Assembly (NCBI RefSeq): GCF_000807855.2
Contig: NZ_JRYR02000002.1
Location: 186,001-250,000, forward strand
DNA from: Flammeovirga pacifica
GTDB lineage: Bacteria; Bacteroidota; Bacteroidia; Cytophagales; Flammeovirgaceae
DNA: 64,000 nt
Reading direction: 5' to 3'
In this document: in pieces, positions 26,948 through 36,703 of the stretch
Layout of the letters: every line of letters starts with the position of its first letter
How positions within the stretch are numbered: the first letter of the stretch is position 1
Notes under the pieces: generated by a model
Database searches by the model: none
Told to the model about the DNA's origin: nothing
What the model saw: only the letters and a program-made list of their open reading frames with translations
Program-made: the position numbers and the translations under genes

Positions 26948-29431
26948 ATGAAAGACCTACCCTTACTATCAATCCTATTTTTACTTTTACTATTATGCCC
27001 TCTCGTCTTATCTGCTCAAAAAATAACGTTTTTAAATTCGCAAGGTGAAGGTATTTTTGGTGTTTATGTATCGAGTAACCAAGGACATAATTATTTATCA
27101 AATGCGTTAGGAGTTGTCAACTTACAAGATGAGTCTCCTTATTACACATTGTCTCATATCAACTATGAAACAAAAAAAATTGCACGTAAAGATCTGCCGT
27201 CTAAAATAATTCTAGAAGAAAAAGTTAATGCCTTGGAAGAGGTAGTGATAGGTGCGAATAAATGGGAAGAAAATAAAAAGGAAGTCCCTCAACAAATTGT
27301 GGAGTTCGAAAAAAAAGACATCGAATTACAGCAACCAATGACTACGGCAGATATCATATCTTCCTCAGGAGAAGTGTTTGTACAGAAAAGTCAGATGGGA
27401 GGGGGAAGCCCAATGATTCGTGGATTTGCAGCCAATCAAGTATTATTAGTAATTGATGGAGTCAGAATGAATAATGCCATTTATAGAAATGGAAACCTTC
27501 AAAATATTATTACAATAGATCCTCATACAATAAAAGATGCAGAAGTTTTATTTGGTCCTGCATCTGTAATGTATGGTAGTGATGCTTTAGGTGGGGTGAT
27601 GGATTTTCATACTATAGCACCTCAATATGCGGAAGATTCTAATGCTTTAATTTTTGGTGAAGCGAAATTGGGAATTAATTCAGCAGCTTCGGAAAAAACT
27701 GCACATGTACAACTTAATGTCGCCAAAAATAAGTGGGCATATTGGGGGAGTTTCTCTGTAAGTAGTTTCGATGATTTGAAATCAGGTCAGTTTGCTCCGA
27801 ATACATCTTATGAATTTGGATGGAAACCTTTTAAAATTGATAGGGTAAACAATACCGATATCATTCTAGAAAATCCTGATGTACATATACAATCTCCTTC
27901 GGGATATCATCAAGTAAATACTTTACAAAAAATAGCTTACCGACCTAAAAAGCATTTAGAATTAATGTATACTTTTTCATTTTCTAATTCTTCTAATATT
28001 CCTATGTATGATCGTTTAACCGAACTCAATAGTATTCAAGACCAAAATGGAAATGAAGTTAATGTGACGATGCAAGATATTCTATCCATTCAAAATAATG
28101 AACTTCTTACTTCTTCTGGATCAACCACTCCAAAATTTGCAGAATGGTACTATGGCCCACAATATTGGATGATGAACAATGTCAGAATGAAATGGAATAA
28201 AGTAGGGAAGTTTGCAGATGGATTATCTATTATAACAGGACATCAAAAGATAAAAGAAAACCGTTATCAACGTAAGTTTGGTAATATCAATAAGCAGGAA
28301 GATAAAGTAAACTTAGATCTATTGCATTTGAATATTGATGCCAATAAAAAGATGAAGAATGATTGGTCTGTTTTCTATGGAGGGGAAGGTACTATGAACT
28401 TTGTAGCCTCTAAAGCTCAATCCACCAACATCGAAAATGGAACAACAGAAGCAGATGTACCAAGGTATGCTGGCGGGGGAAGTGAAATGCACACGCTTGC
28501 GGCTTATATTACAACCAAAAAACAATGGTCTGAACATCTAACAATGACTGCAGGAGTAAGATATTCTCACACCTTTTTACATGCCAATTACACTGATTCT
28601 GTATCAAAAAGTTTGAACTTACCATATAGCTCATTATCACAAAATGTAGGTAGTATAACAGGTAGTATGGGGTTAGCTTATCATACAGATAAATGGCAGT
28701 TAAGAACTCAGTTTGCAAAAGGTTTTAAAGCACCCAATATTGATGATGTGGCAAAAGTTTACAACCCATCAAAAGACGATTTAGTGTTACCAAACCCTGA
28801 TCTTAAACCAACAGATGTGTATTCTGTAGACCTGTCTATTGAAAGGTACTTTAATAGAATAACCTTGTCTGCTGTCGGTTTTTATTCAAGGTTAAAAAAT
28901 GCAATGGTAAGGCAAGAAGGAACTTTTAATGGCCAAGACTCTATTATCATCAATCAAGAGAAGTATGCCGTTTTATCTTTACAGAATACGGGGAAAGCAG
29001 AAATAGCAGGAGTATCAGGTAAGTTAAATTGGGATATAAATCAACAACTATTTGTACGCTCAACAATTACCTACACTTATGGTAGAGATTTGATTAATTC
29101 TACATCTATGCGACATGTACCACCATTATTCGGTAAAGCAGAAATTGGATATCAAAAAAATAAATTGATGCTAAACCTAAGTAGTGCATTTAGTGGAAGT
29201 ATTGAACTTGCCGATCTAGCACCTTCTGAACAGAATAAAAGTTACTTATATGCTAAAGAGGGGAGTTTATCTTGGTGGACATTAGATTTTAATAGTAGTT
29301 ATAGAATCAATAACTACTTACAGGTTTTTGGTGGTATTGATAATATTTTGAATCTGAATTATAGAACTTATAGCTCAGGTATTAACGCTGCTGGTCGAAA
29401 TTATAAATTACAGCTAAAAGCTTATTTTTAA
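26948..29431 (+). CDS. TonB-dependent receptor, haem/siderophore type
   Basis: About 827 residues from ATG 26948 (MKDLPLLSILFLLLLLCPLVLSAQ signal). It has a short beta-rich N-terminal domain (~20-90), a classical plug (~100-230: 'GGGSPMIRGFAANQVLLVIDGVRMNNAIYRNGN', 'EVLFGPASVMYGSDALGGVMDF') and a barrel with the conserved 'KGFKAPNIDDV' and 'LPNPDLKPTDVYSVDLSIERYF' blocks, ending in 'YKLQLKAYF'. This 'NPDLKPE..' pattern is typical of haem/haemoglobin and siderophore receptors rather than SusC-type. No lipoprotein partner follows; a 56-residue membrane peptide does. The ligand is not known. Confidence 0.9.
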   Translation: MKDLPLLSILFLLLLLCPLVLSAQKITFLNSQGEGIFGVYVSSNQGHNYLSNALGVVNLQDESPYYTLSHINYETKKIARKDLPSKIILEEKVNALEEVVIGANKWEENKKEVPQQIVEFEKKDIELQQPMTTADIISSSGEVFVQKSQMGGGSPMIRGFAANQVLLVIDGVRMNNAIYRNGNLQNIITIDPHTIKDAEVLFGPASVMYGSDALGGVMDFHTIAPQYAEDSNALIFGEAKLGINSAASEKTAHVQLNVAKNKWAYWGSFSVSSFDDLKSGQFAPNTSYEFGWKPFKIDRVNNTDIILENPDVHIQSPSGYHQVNTLQKIAYRPKKHLELMYTFSFSNSSNIPMYDRLTELNSIQDQNGNEVNVTMQDILSIQNNELLTSSGSTTPKFAEWYYGPQYWMMNNVRMKWNKVGKFADGLSIITGHQKIKENRYQRKFGNINKQEDKVNLDLLHLNIDANKKMKNDWSVFYGGEGTMNFVASKAQSTNIENGTTEADVPRYAGGGSEMHTLAAYITTKKQWSEHLTMTAGVRYSHTFLHANYTDSVSKSLNLPYSSLSQNVGSITGSMGLAYHTDKWQLRTQFAKGFKAPNIDDVAKVYNPSKDDLVLPNPDLKPTDVYSVDLSIERYFNRITLSAVGFYSRLKNAMVRQEGTFNGQDSIIINQEKYAVLSLQNTGKAEIAGVSGKLNWDINQQLFVRSTITYTYGRDLINSTSMRHVPPLFGKAEIGYQKNKLMLNLSSAFSGSIELADLAPSEQNKSYLYAKEGSLSWWTLDFNSSYRINNYLQVFGGIDNILNLNYRTYSSGINAAGRNYKLQLKAYF

Positions 29432-29523
29432 ACTTTATAGAAATTGAGGTTAGAGGTATAGTGACATTTGAATGAATCTGATATTAGATAGAGAATAATC
29501 TGTATTTAAATATCAACTTAATC

Positions 29524-29694
29524 ATGAAAGACTTTATTTTACTCCGAACATTTAAAAAAATGATTGCCTTTGTTAGTTTTAGTTTTGTCTTAGCTTTTGC
29601 TATGCTTTATGGAAGTGGTGTATTTCTTCCTTTAGATGAGCAAAATCCATTATATATGCTATTTAGTGAAGGATATAAATATTTATTAGGTTAA
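29524..29694 (+). CDS. 56-residue hydrophobic membrane peptide
   Basis: ATG at 29524 and TAA at 29692-29694 give 56 residues. A basic N-terminus (MKDFILLRTFKK) is followed by one membrane-spanning stretch (MIAFVSFSFVLAFAMLYGSGV) and a short polar tail (FLPLDEQNPLYMLFSEGYKY). It lies 92 bases after the receptor on the same strand. The amphipathic design with a clean single helix looks real rather than random, but no homologue is known to me. It could assist the receptor or the TonB machinery, which is a guess. Confidence 0.5.
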   Translation: MKDFILLRTFKKMIAFVSFSFVLAFAMLYGSGVFLPLDEQNPLYMLFSEGYKYLLG

Positions 29695-29742
29695 GCCCTA
29701 TTGTATACAACGATTCATATTATAAAATTCATTTTTTTGAAA

Positions 29743-29765
29743 CGAGGGGAAAGTTTCCCCCTCGC
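29743..29765. other. GC-rich hairpin between convergent genes
   Basis: CGAGGGGAAA, one base, TTTCCCCCTCG form an almost perfect inverted repeat just downstream of the stop codon of the minus-strand lipoprotein (29782). It lacks a long U-run in either direction, so it is a weak terminator candidate or a 3'-end stabiliser. Confidence 0.55.
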
Positions 29766-29781
29766 AATCAATTTTATCAAA

Positions 29782-30519
29782 CTATTGGCACCCATTGGCT
29801 GTAGCTGATAAAGCGCTAGATAAATTCGATGTAAAAGTTATTGAATATTCAAAGGCAGAATCGCCGGTACAATCCATTTTTACCTTATCAATTCTTCTAG
29901 GCGAAAACCAAGAGTTTGCCCCCACAATCACATTATCTTCTGTATCAAAATCTAAAGAAGTTACATTCATACTATTGCTATCGCCATTGCTTAATTCTGC
30001 ATGTAAAAATGTAGCATATTCTATATCTCCTGTCATTGTGTTGATTTTAGCTACAATTGCAATTTTTTTTCCACCGCCTTGCCCATAACTGCTTAGCCAT
30101 CCATTAGAGGCAAACCTACGAAAATCATCAGTTGCATCACCTTGTGTTCCTGTACAACTAAATACTGCATATAAATTATTTTCAGTATCCCAGACTAAGG
30201 CATATCCTTTATTATCATCATCAGATGTTTCATAATCAGTTCTCGACCAAGTTAAAATTCCGTTATCATACCTAGAGAGTATAGGGTTTTGATTATTACT
30301 ACTTACTTGTTGATATCCAATATAATAGGAGGTGCCTCCATGTCTAATGCTAGTTATCCCTTGATCTAATAAATTTCTTTCATCCATAATTACCTCAAAG
30401 GCTACCGCATCGCCAACTTGGCTAATTGTAGTGACATCGGTAGTAGGGTTTTCTAATATTTCTTCATTACAGGCTGATAAGCAGAGTAATAGAAAGGAGT
30501 AAATGTATAAATGTTTCAT
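29782..30519 (-). CDS. Lipoprotein of unknown function, beta-propeller-like
   Basis: A 245-residue lipoprotein (LLLCLSAC, Cys17). Short repeats of the type 'ALVWDTENNLYAVFSCTG' and 'TSLDFDTEDNVIVGANSW' resemble SBBP/NHL-type beta-propeller blades, with Asp-rich turns. The C-terminus contains two Cys (MDCTGDSA, ANGCQ) that may form a disulfide. It faces the TonB receptor gene convergently and precedes the efflux operon in the same orientation, with its own gap of about 150 bases. Function not recognised. Confidence 0.7.
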   Translation of the reverse strand: MKHLYIYSFLLLCLSACNEEILENPTTDVTTISQVGDAVAFEVIMDERNLLDQGITSIRHGGTSYYIGYQQVSSNNQNPILSRYDNGILTWSRTDYETSDDDNKGYALVWDTENNLYAVFSCTGTQGDATDDFRRFASNGWLSSYGQGGGKKIAIVAKINTMTGDIEYATFLHAELSNGDSNSMNVTSLDFDTEDNVIVGANSWFSPRRIDKVKMDCTGDSAFEYSITFTSNLSSALSATANGCQ

Positions 30520-30599
30520 AATAATATTTTTTTATGTGTACACGTAGAATGGAGTACAGAGTATATTAATCTGTCGGAAAAGCATGTAAGAAAAATAAA

Positions 30600-30645
30600 A
30601 TTTGAAAATAAAAATGCCGTTATCTAAATACATAGATAACGGCTA
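30600..30645 (-). terminator. Terminator of the RND efflux operon
   Basis: Perfect 11-bp stem GCCGTTATCTA (30616-30626) with TAGATAACGGC (30633-30643), followed on the minus strand by ATTTTTATTTT. It lies 25 bases after the TolC-type gene stop. Confidence 0.88.
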
Positions 30646-30667
30646 AGAGTAATTGGATGTGTTTACT

Positions 30668-31975
30668 TTAGTTTTTGTAAAGTTCTCCAACAGCTTTCAA
30701 CATATTAGATTGATTGATGTTGTATTGAACCTTAGAATCAATGAAATCGGCATAAGCTTGTTGCCAACTTATTTGCGCATTGATTACTTCAATAATTGGG
30801 GAAAGTCCATCTTCGTAACGATCTGTAATTAAACGAAGGTTTTCATCAGCATTGGCTAAAGAATTACGAGTTAACTCCACTCTTTTAGCAGCTTCTTCTA
30901 GTAAATATTTAGCTTGATTGACCTCTAAAACTACTTGATCAGTCATTTTTTCTTTTTGAAGAATGGCTTGTTCAGTAGCGATTTGTCTTGCGGCAAGCTC
31001 ACGTTTTTTCTTACCACCATGATAGATAGGCATGGCAAAACCGGCACCAGCATAATAGTTGCCCTCCATATTTTGACCTAATTGAGGAGAAGGGGCTCCG
31101 TACAAACCTTTTGCATACACATGCATACGGCCTTTATATTTAGATGCAGTAATACTTTTTAAGGCACTTTGAGCACGGATATCAGCTTCAGCTTGTTGAA
31201 GTTCCGCTCTTTGTGTCAAACCTAAATCCACTATGCCATTTTCTTCAAAAATAAATTCAGAATAAGTAATCGAATCCATCACCATAGTTGGGGATTTTAC
31301 TTCAATACCCATTAATCTATTGAGGGACATAATGGAAACCTGTAATCTATTTTCAGCTTTTAAGACTTCTAAATCTGCATTATTCAACTTCACTTGAGCC
31401 ATCAAAACATCGTTTTTACTTACCACTTGAGCCTCATATTTATTAGAAGCTACGTTCACTAATTTTTCAACAGATGTTTTGTATTGCTTGGTCAGTTCTA
31501 AATATTCTTTCTGACCTACAGCCGCCCAATATTGTTGATCTGCATAAAATACCAATTCATTTCCTGTTAGCGTTGTCAAAGCTATTTGTGCTTCTTTTTG
31601 AGACTCAGCATACTTGATTTGAGATTTTACACGACCACCATTAAAAATATCCTGGCGTATCGTCACATTCGCATTATAATTATGTCGAACCGGTAACCAT
31701 TCATCGGCAGGGGCACCTGCTGGCTTTAAATTACTTGGGTCAAATGGACGTCCGGTGTAATTGTATTTAATCCCAGCATCTATTTTAGGACCCTTATCTG
31801 CCTTTGCAGATTTGATCATTTCATCTGCAGCATTAATACCCATTTTGGCCGATCGAATGTCTTGGTTATAATTCAACACTTTCTCTCTATACTGGTCTAG
31901 GTTCATGATGTCCTGAGCATTGGCCGAAAGACCAATACCCAAGAATATCAACATGGAAATTATTAATTTTTTCAT
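30668..31975 (-). CDS. TolC-family outer-membrane efflux protein
   Basis: A 435-residue outer-membrane channel with signal peptide (MKKLIISMLIFLGIGLSANAQ). Two repeated long helical regions (~25-215 and ~235-430) with the TolC pattern: 'NYNANVTIRQDIFNGGRVKSQIKYAESQ' in the first and 'FAMPIYHGGKKKRELAARQIATEQAI' in the second, each with a short beta segment that enters the membrane. It overlaps the pump gene by 4 bases (ATGA), so the adaptor, pump and channel are translated as one set. Length is typical. Confidence 0.93.
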   Translation of the reverse strand: MKKLIISMLIFLGIGLSANAQDIMNLDQYREKVLNYNQDIRSAKMGINAADEMIKSAKADKGPKIDAGIKYNYTGRPFDPSNLKPAGAPADEWLPVRHNYNANVTIRQDIFNGGRVKSQIKYAESQKEAQIALTTLTGNELVFYADQQYWAAVGQKEYLELTKQYKTSVEKLVNVASNKYEAQVVSKNDVLMAQVKLNNADLEVLKAENRLQVSIMSLNRLMGIEVKSPTMVMDSITYSEFIFEENGIVDLGLTQRAELQQAEADIRAQSALKSITASKYKGRMHVYAKGLYGAPSPQLGQNMEGNYYAGAGFAMPIYHGGKKKRELAARQIATEQAILQKEKMTDQVVLEVNQAKYLLEEAAKRVELTRNSLANADENLRLITDRYEDGLSPIIEVINAQISWQQAYADFIDSKVQYNINQSNMLKAVGELYKN

Positions 31976-34900
31976 GATAGTTGAGGCTTTTTTAAATTGA
32001 AGAAAATGGCATATAAAATTGGAAGAACGATTAGCGTGGCTAATGTTGCGGCAAATAATCCACCCATAATTGCTGCAGCCATACCACCAAATAATGGATC
32101 AGTAATGATAGGGGCCATACCTAAAATAGTGGTAGCAGCAGCCATGGCAACAGGTATTGTTCTTGATAGAGCCGACATAATGAGTGCATCATATTCGCTC
32201 AATCCATTATTGATTTCAATTTCTATTTGTTCTACCAGCACAATCGCATTTTTAATGACCATACCTATCAATCCTAGTAAACCTAGGATGGCCATAAATC
32301 CAATGGTTTGTCCAAAGACTTTCATGCCTAGAATAATTCCTACCCAGATTAATGGAAGAATTCCTAAGATGACTAATGGCTTTCTGAATCCTTTGAAAAG
32401 AATCAACAAGACTGCTAACATCAATATACCAGCAATAGGTAGAGGAGCAGAAATGGCTTCGTTAGATTGTGTTTGATATCTTTTTAAACCATCCCAGAAT
32501 AAAGTATATCCTTCTGGTAACTCCATCGCTTCAATTAAAGGCACTATTTGTTCTTCTACCTCCGGTGATTCAAAACTAAATTCAACATCACATTGCGCTG
32601 CAATCATTCTTTGTCTATTGAATCTCCATAACCAAGCCTCTTCAAAACCTACATCATAGGTATCAATTAATTGATCCATCAAAATGGTTTTTCCATCTTT
32701 ATTGATGACAGGAATAGTTCCTAAATTATTATTATCATAAGATGCTCGGTCAATATCTTTGACTAAAATGGGCATTCTTTTATCTCTTTGTCGATACTCT
32801 CCCACATTTACACCTTCACGCATCATACGAGTGGCTGTGGCAATATCTGCTTTATCTACTCCCGCTCTTCTTGATTTTTCTTCCGAGTATACAGGACGTA
32901 AATAAGGTGTTTTTTCTCTCCAGTTATCTCTTACATTTTGTGCAGTGGCTACTGTTCTCATTCTTCTTTTAGCCTCTTCTGCCAATTCTCTTAAAACCTT
33001 AGGATCAGGTCCCATAAAACAAGCTTCTAATTCTGCTCTTGGAGTAGGAGCAGCCTTAAAGAATTGGAACACCGTCATGGCTTGAGGTAAATTATTAGCA
33101 GCATATTCTCTAGCTCGATTTAATACCGCTTCAACCTGTCCAGGTTCATGAGTTTCAACTAAGAATGACGCTAAATTTTGAGTATTAGACCATGACACTG
33201 ATGCCAGATAATACCTTGGAGGAGTACTTCCTATTGTAATGGATACTGTTTTAACTTCTTCTTGTTCCAATAACCAATCTTCTAAAAGCTTAGTATCTTC
33301 ATATGTGAAGTTGATAGGAGCATCATTTGGTAACCAATAATCTATTTTGAATAACGGTTTTTCTACAAATGGGAAAAACGATTGTTTAACACTGTTTCCC
33401 CATAGCACAAATACAATAAAAATACCGATCACACCCGTCATACTCCACCATCTTCTTTCAATTAGTTTTTCGATAAAAGCTTTATATGCTTTAAAGAATT
33501 TACTACTATATGGATCAGATGTTTCTTTTGGTTTTTTCAACATGAAATCACCATAAACTACTGTTTGAGTAAGGGCAAATACCCAACTTAATAGTAATGA
33601 AATAGAAAGAACATAAAATAAAGGTTGGATAGTCTCTGCTGTATCATCGGTAGCTAATGCCAACGGAAGGAAAGAGAATATGGCAATAAATGTGGCTCCA
33701 AATAAACCCCATTGTGGGATAGAAGCCCCTTTTACCAACGCTTCTTTTTTACTCATGCCTTTTTTCATGGCATTGATAGCGTTGTCAGCAACAACAATAG
33801 CATTATCTACGAGCATACCCATAGCAATAATAATTGCCGCTAAAGTGGTACGATTTAATGTCAACCCAATTTGTTCCATAAAAACAAGAGTGGTGACAAT
33901 GGCAAAAACCAAGCTACTACCAATTAGTAAACTAGGGCGAACACCCATCGCAAACACAAGGATAAGCACGACTATAACTACCGACATAATTAAGTTGTCG
34001 ATAAAGTCCATATTGGCATTTTGTGCTACCTCATCTTCATGGTACAACCCTACAAGTTCTAATCCCACTGGAATTGTAGATTGTAAACTTTCTAATTTTT
34101 CGTTGACACTCTCTCCCGTATAGACAATGTTTTGTCCAGACTCGTTAGCAATAGCAATACCAATCGCAGGTTTCCCGTTTACTCTCATCAAAACGTCTGC
34201 AGGATCTTGAAAGCCTTTAGAAACTTCCGCAATATCCATTAGTTTAAATTGACGATGATTACTATCAATAATCAAATTCTTAATATCGTCTAACGATTTA
34301 AAAGCATTGGTAGCATCTACTTTTAAATTGCTTCTACCCATATTAAATGTACCACCGTCTACAATTTTGTTGTGCTTACGGATGGTTTCAAATACCAATT
34401 CTGGACTAATTCCTAGGTTGGCTAATTTACTTTGGTCAATCTCAACATTAATAACAGGTTGTTGTTCACCATACAGCTCTATTTTTGAAACCCCTTTTAT
34501 AGGTTTTAGCGATTTCTGAATATAGATAGCATAATCTCTTAGCGTTGTTGCATCAATTCCTTTTTCAGCAGTTAATGCATAATACATGCCCATTACATCA
34601 CCAAAATTGTCGTTGATGTTAACAGGACCTACGCCTTCGGGAAGATTAATTTCAGCATCTCTAACTCTTCTTCTGATTTCATCCCATTTTTGTTGTAATT
34701 CATTGGGATTATAGTTGGGAACAATCTCTACATCAATTTGAGAAATACCTCTTCTTGATTCTGATTTGATTTGTTTTAAATGCCCTACTTTTTGAAGTTC
34801 TTTTTCAATTACTTCTGTCACTAATTCCTCCACTTCCCATTGAGAAGCACCTGGGTATTCAGTGGTAATAATTACTTGTTTGATAGTAAAAGGAGCATCT

Positions 34901-35007
34901 TCTTGTTTACCTAAGCTGAAGAAAGAGCTAATTCCAGCTACAAGTAATACCACTAGAAAAAAGTGTATTACTTTTTTATTTTCAATTGCATATTGTGATA
35001 TACTCAT
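31972..35007 (-). CDS. RND efflux pump (AcrB-like inner-membrane subunit)
   Basis: A 1011-residue pump with two halves of six membrane helices and two large periplasmic loops. The first helix is near the N-terminus (~13-32), and helices 2-6 lie around residues 330-475. The helix-4 proton-relay block reads 'GMLVDNAIVVADNA', with Asp-Asn where AcrB has Asp-Asp; helix 10 retains the Lys in 'GMVIKNAIVLVEQ'. The second Asp is also absent in several metal and other RND pumps, so this does not mean loss of function. It uses the proton gradient to export drugs or other toxic compounds. Flanked by its adaptor (4 bases upstream) and TolC. Confidence 0.94.
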   Translation of the reverse strand: MSISQYAIENKKVIHFFLVVLLVAGISSFFSLGKQEDAPFTIKQVIITTEYPGASQWEVEELVTEVIEKELQKVGHLKQIKSESRRGISQIDVEIVPNYNPNELQQKWDEIRRRVRDAEINLPEGVGPVNINDNFGDVMGMYYALTAEKGIDATTLRDYAIYIQKSLKPIKGVSKIELYGEQQPVINVEIDQSKLANLGISPELVFETIRKHNKIVDGGTFNMGRSNLKVDATNAFKSLDDIKNLIIDSNHRQFKLMDIAEVSKGFQDPADVLMRVNGKPAIGIAIANESGQNIVYTGESVNEKLESLQSTIPVGLELVGLYHEDEVAQNANMDFIDNLIMSVVIVVLILVFAMGVRPSLLIGSSLVFAIVTTLVFMEQIGLTLNRTTLAAIIIAMGMLVDNAIVVADNAINAMKKGMSKKEALVKGASIPQWGLFGATFIAIFSFLPLALATDDTAETIQPLFYVLSISLLLSWVFALTQTVVYGDFMLKKPKETSDPYSSKFFKAYKAFIEKLIERRWWSMTGVIGIFIVFVLWGNSVKQSFFPFVEKPLFKIDYWLPNDAPINFTYEDTKLLEDWLLEQEEVKTVSITIGSTPPRYYLASVSWSNTQNLASFLVETHEPGQVEAVLNRAREYAANNLPQAMTVFQFFKAAPTPRAELEACFMGPDPKVLRELAEEAKRRMRTVATAQNVRDNWREKTPYLRPVYSEEKSRRAGVDKADIATATRMMREGVNVGEYRQRDKRMPILVKDIDRASYDNNNLGTIPVINKDGKTILMDQLIDTYDVGFEEAWLWRFNRQRMIAAQCDVEFSFESPEVEEQIVPLIEAMELPEGYTLFWDGLKRYQTQSNEAISAPLPIAGILMLAVLLILFKGFRKPLVILGILPLIWVGIILGMKVFGQTIGFMAILGLLGLIGMVIKNAIVLVEQIEIEINNGLSEYDALIMSALSRTIPVAMAAATTILGMAPIITDPLFGGMAAAIMGGLFAATLATLIVLPILYAIFFNLKKPQLS

Positions 35008-35011
35008 GGTC

Positions 35012-36103
35012 TTATTGTTTTGCTATTTCAGATGTCGTTGGATTGAAATCAAGTACTCTTACTTCTTGTCCATCTGTTAATAGATGACCACCTACTTCTA
35101 CAATCTGATCTCCTGTTTGAATACCTGAAAGAACTTGTACTTGATCGTGACCTTTTAGATCTCCTAATACTATTCGACGACTTTTTACAGTATGAGATTC
35201 CTCATCATAAATCATGACTGCATCACTTCCTTTTGATTGAACGATTGAATGAATTGGAATTAAATAAAAATCATCTTGATTAATAGTAGACTTTAATTTT
35301 AATTCTACTTTACAAGTCATTCCAGAACCAATAGGGTAGGTATTTTTATATTTTTTGGCATCATCAAGAAACAAGTAGATAGGAAATCCAGAAGCATCTT
35401 CTGAATGTGCTCCTACTTCTTTTAGTGAAGCTTTAAAAACTTTACCTGGGTAAGCATTGATACTCACAGAGTACGAGTCTACTTTGTCGATAAATTTTAC
35501 AAACGACTCTGGAATATTAAATTTCACCTCTGTATTAGAGAAATCTAGTAGACTAACAATTCCTTGTTTTGCACGTACTTCTTGATAGTTTTCGACTAAT
35601 TTTTCTGAAACAACTGCACTAAAAGGAGCAAACACTTTTGTATCTTTCAAAGCATTTTGAGCATCATTATAACTCGCTTTTGCAACTAAGAATGCCGCCA
35701 ACTTCTGGTCGTATTCGTTCTGTGGTATAGATTCTTTTTTAAGCAAACCCTTAAAACGTTGTTCTTCAGCTCTTGCCTGAATAAACTTTGCTTTTTTAGC
35801 TTCAAGATCTACTAAAAAGTCACGATCATCAATTTCTGCGATGAGTTGCCCTTTTTTTATTCTTTGGCCAACTTCTGCATTTAATTTTACTAAAGGTCCT
35901 CCAACTCTAAATGCTAGAGTAGATTCTTTGGTTTCTTTGGTTTTAGCAGGAAATACTTTTGCATTAAATAAACCCTCGTGGGCTACTGTCATCAACTTTA
36001 CAGGACGGACTATTTCTTCTTTTGAAGTTTCCGGCGCTGAACATTGGGTAAAGAAAGAGAGCAGCATTGAGGAAAATAAGATGGTGATAAAATTCTTTTT
36101 CAT
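35012..36103 (-). CDS. RND efflux periplasmic adaptor (membrane fusion protein), lipoprotein
   Basis: A 363-residue adaptor with lipoprotein signal (SMLLSFFTQC, Cys21). The lipoyl/barrel-sandwich halves are seen at ~60-85 ('LVKLNAEVGQRIKKGQLIAEIDD') and ~145-165 ('TKVFAPFSAVVSEKLVENYQEV'), separated by a helical hairpin (~95-140), then beta-barrel ('MTCKVELKLK') and membrane-proximal domains ('VQVLSGIQTGDQIVEVG'). It is the first gene of the three-gene efflux operon. No regulator gene is adjacent. Confidence 0.93.
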   Translation of the reverse strand: MKKNFITILFSSMLLSFFTQCSAPETSKEEIVRPVKLMTVAHEGLFNAKVFPAKTKETKESTLAFRVGGPLVKLNAEVGQRIKKGQLIAEIDDRDFLVDLEAKKAKFIQARAEEQRFKGLLKKESIPQNEYDQKLAAFLVAKASYNDAQNALKDTKVFAPFSAVVSEKLVENYQEVRAKQGIVSLLDFSNTEVKFNIPESFVKFIDKVDSYSVSINAYPGKVFKASLKEVGAHSEDASGFPIYLFLDDAKKYKNTYPIGSGMTCKVELKLKSTINQDDFYLIPIHSIVQSKGSDAVMIYDEESHTVKSRRIVLGDLKGHDQVQVLSGIQTGDQIVEVGGHLLTDGQEVRVLDFNPTTSEIAKQ

Positions 36104-36703
36104 GATTAATTCAGAATAAATGATGTTATTTTTAATAATTATTTGAACGATTGAATAATTATATGGTTGTACTTGATTGGTTAATAAAATCGAACGATTG
36201 AATTAATTTTATTTTGCACAAAAAAAGGGCATTAGATCACTTCTTATTCATTTATGTGAAGTAGAAGGTATTGAATGAAATAAAAGATAGTTTAAAAGAA
36301 CAATTGCTTAACAAGTATATTTTTCAAAAAATGAAGTTGTTAAACGAGTTTTTCTTTTTAACCGATGAAAGCTTAGGGCTGTCTGATAAATATTGGGAAT
36401 TACAAAAAATCAGAAAAAACCAATGAAAATAGTACAATTTCAAAGACAGGTTTTTTCCTTCATTGAATTAGTAGTAAAAACTCCATCAAATTCTGGATTA
36501 CGTATTTGCTTATTGCCTTTTGTAAAAGTTGAAATGTTGTTATAGGTTGTAAACTTATTCAATAAATAAGTTCGAAGTGACGCTGTCGCTTAATACTCAT
36601 ATCTTTACATAAATAAAGAATAATAAGAGAAATAGAAGTTTAGTTTTCATATTTTGGTGTTTAAATATTCGATATTTTTGAAATAAGATTACTCATAATT
36701 TTG
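36104..36703. other. 600-base gap: efflux promoter, gene fragment and repeat copy A
   Basis: The part next to 36104 must carry the efflux operon promoter. A short open frame at 36271-36426 (TTG start, + strand, 51 codons, KEQLLNKYIFQK..LNEFFFLTDE) looks protein-like but is probably a decayed fragment. Repeat copy A follows at 36451-36597. No complete gene is visible. Confidence 0.5.
36451..36597 (-). repeat. Intergenic repeat family, copy A (long form)
   Basis: About 147 bases closely matching copy D at 38251-38390, with a 19-20 base insertion relative to it. Shared blocks include TTTTTTCCTTCAT, AGTAGTAAAAACTCCATC and the end AGTGACGCTGTCGCTTAA. The reverse complement of its right end matches the core of copies B and C. 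The long-form part, read on the minus strand, translates as K-G-N-K-Q-I-R-N-P-E-F-D-G-V-F, so it may derive from a coding sequence. Confidence 0.75.

Noticed and set aside
31997-34123. Long + strand ORFs inside the RND pump region (31997-32476, 33680-34123)
   Set aside because: They are antisense to a clear RND pump gene, have Ile/Ser/Thr-rich low-information sequence and no starts or context; shadows of the real coding frame.
31972-35007. Loss of the second helix-4 Asp (VDNAIVV) as evidence of a dead pump
   Set aside because: Several functional RND subfamilies lack the second Asp, and the Lys in helix 10 and the rest of the operon are intact.
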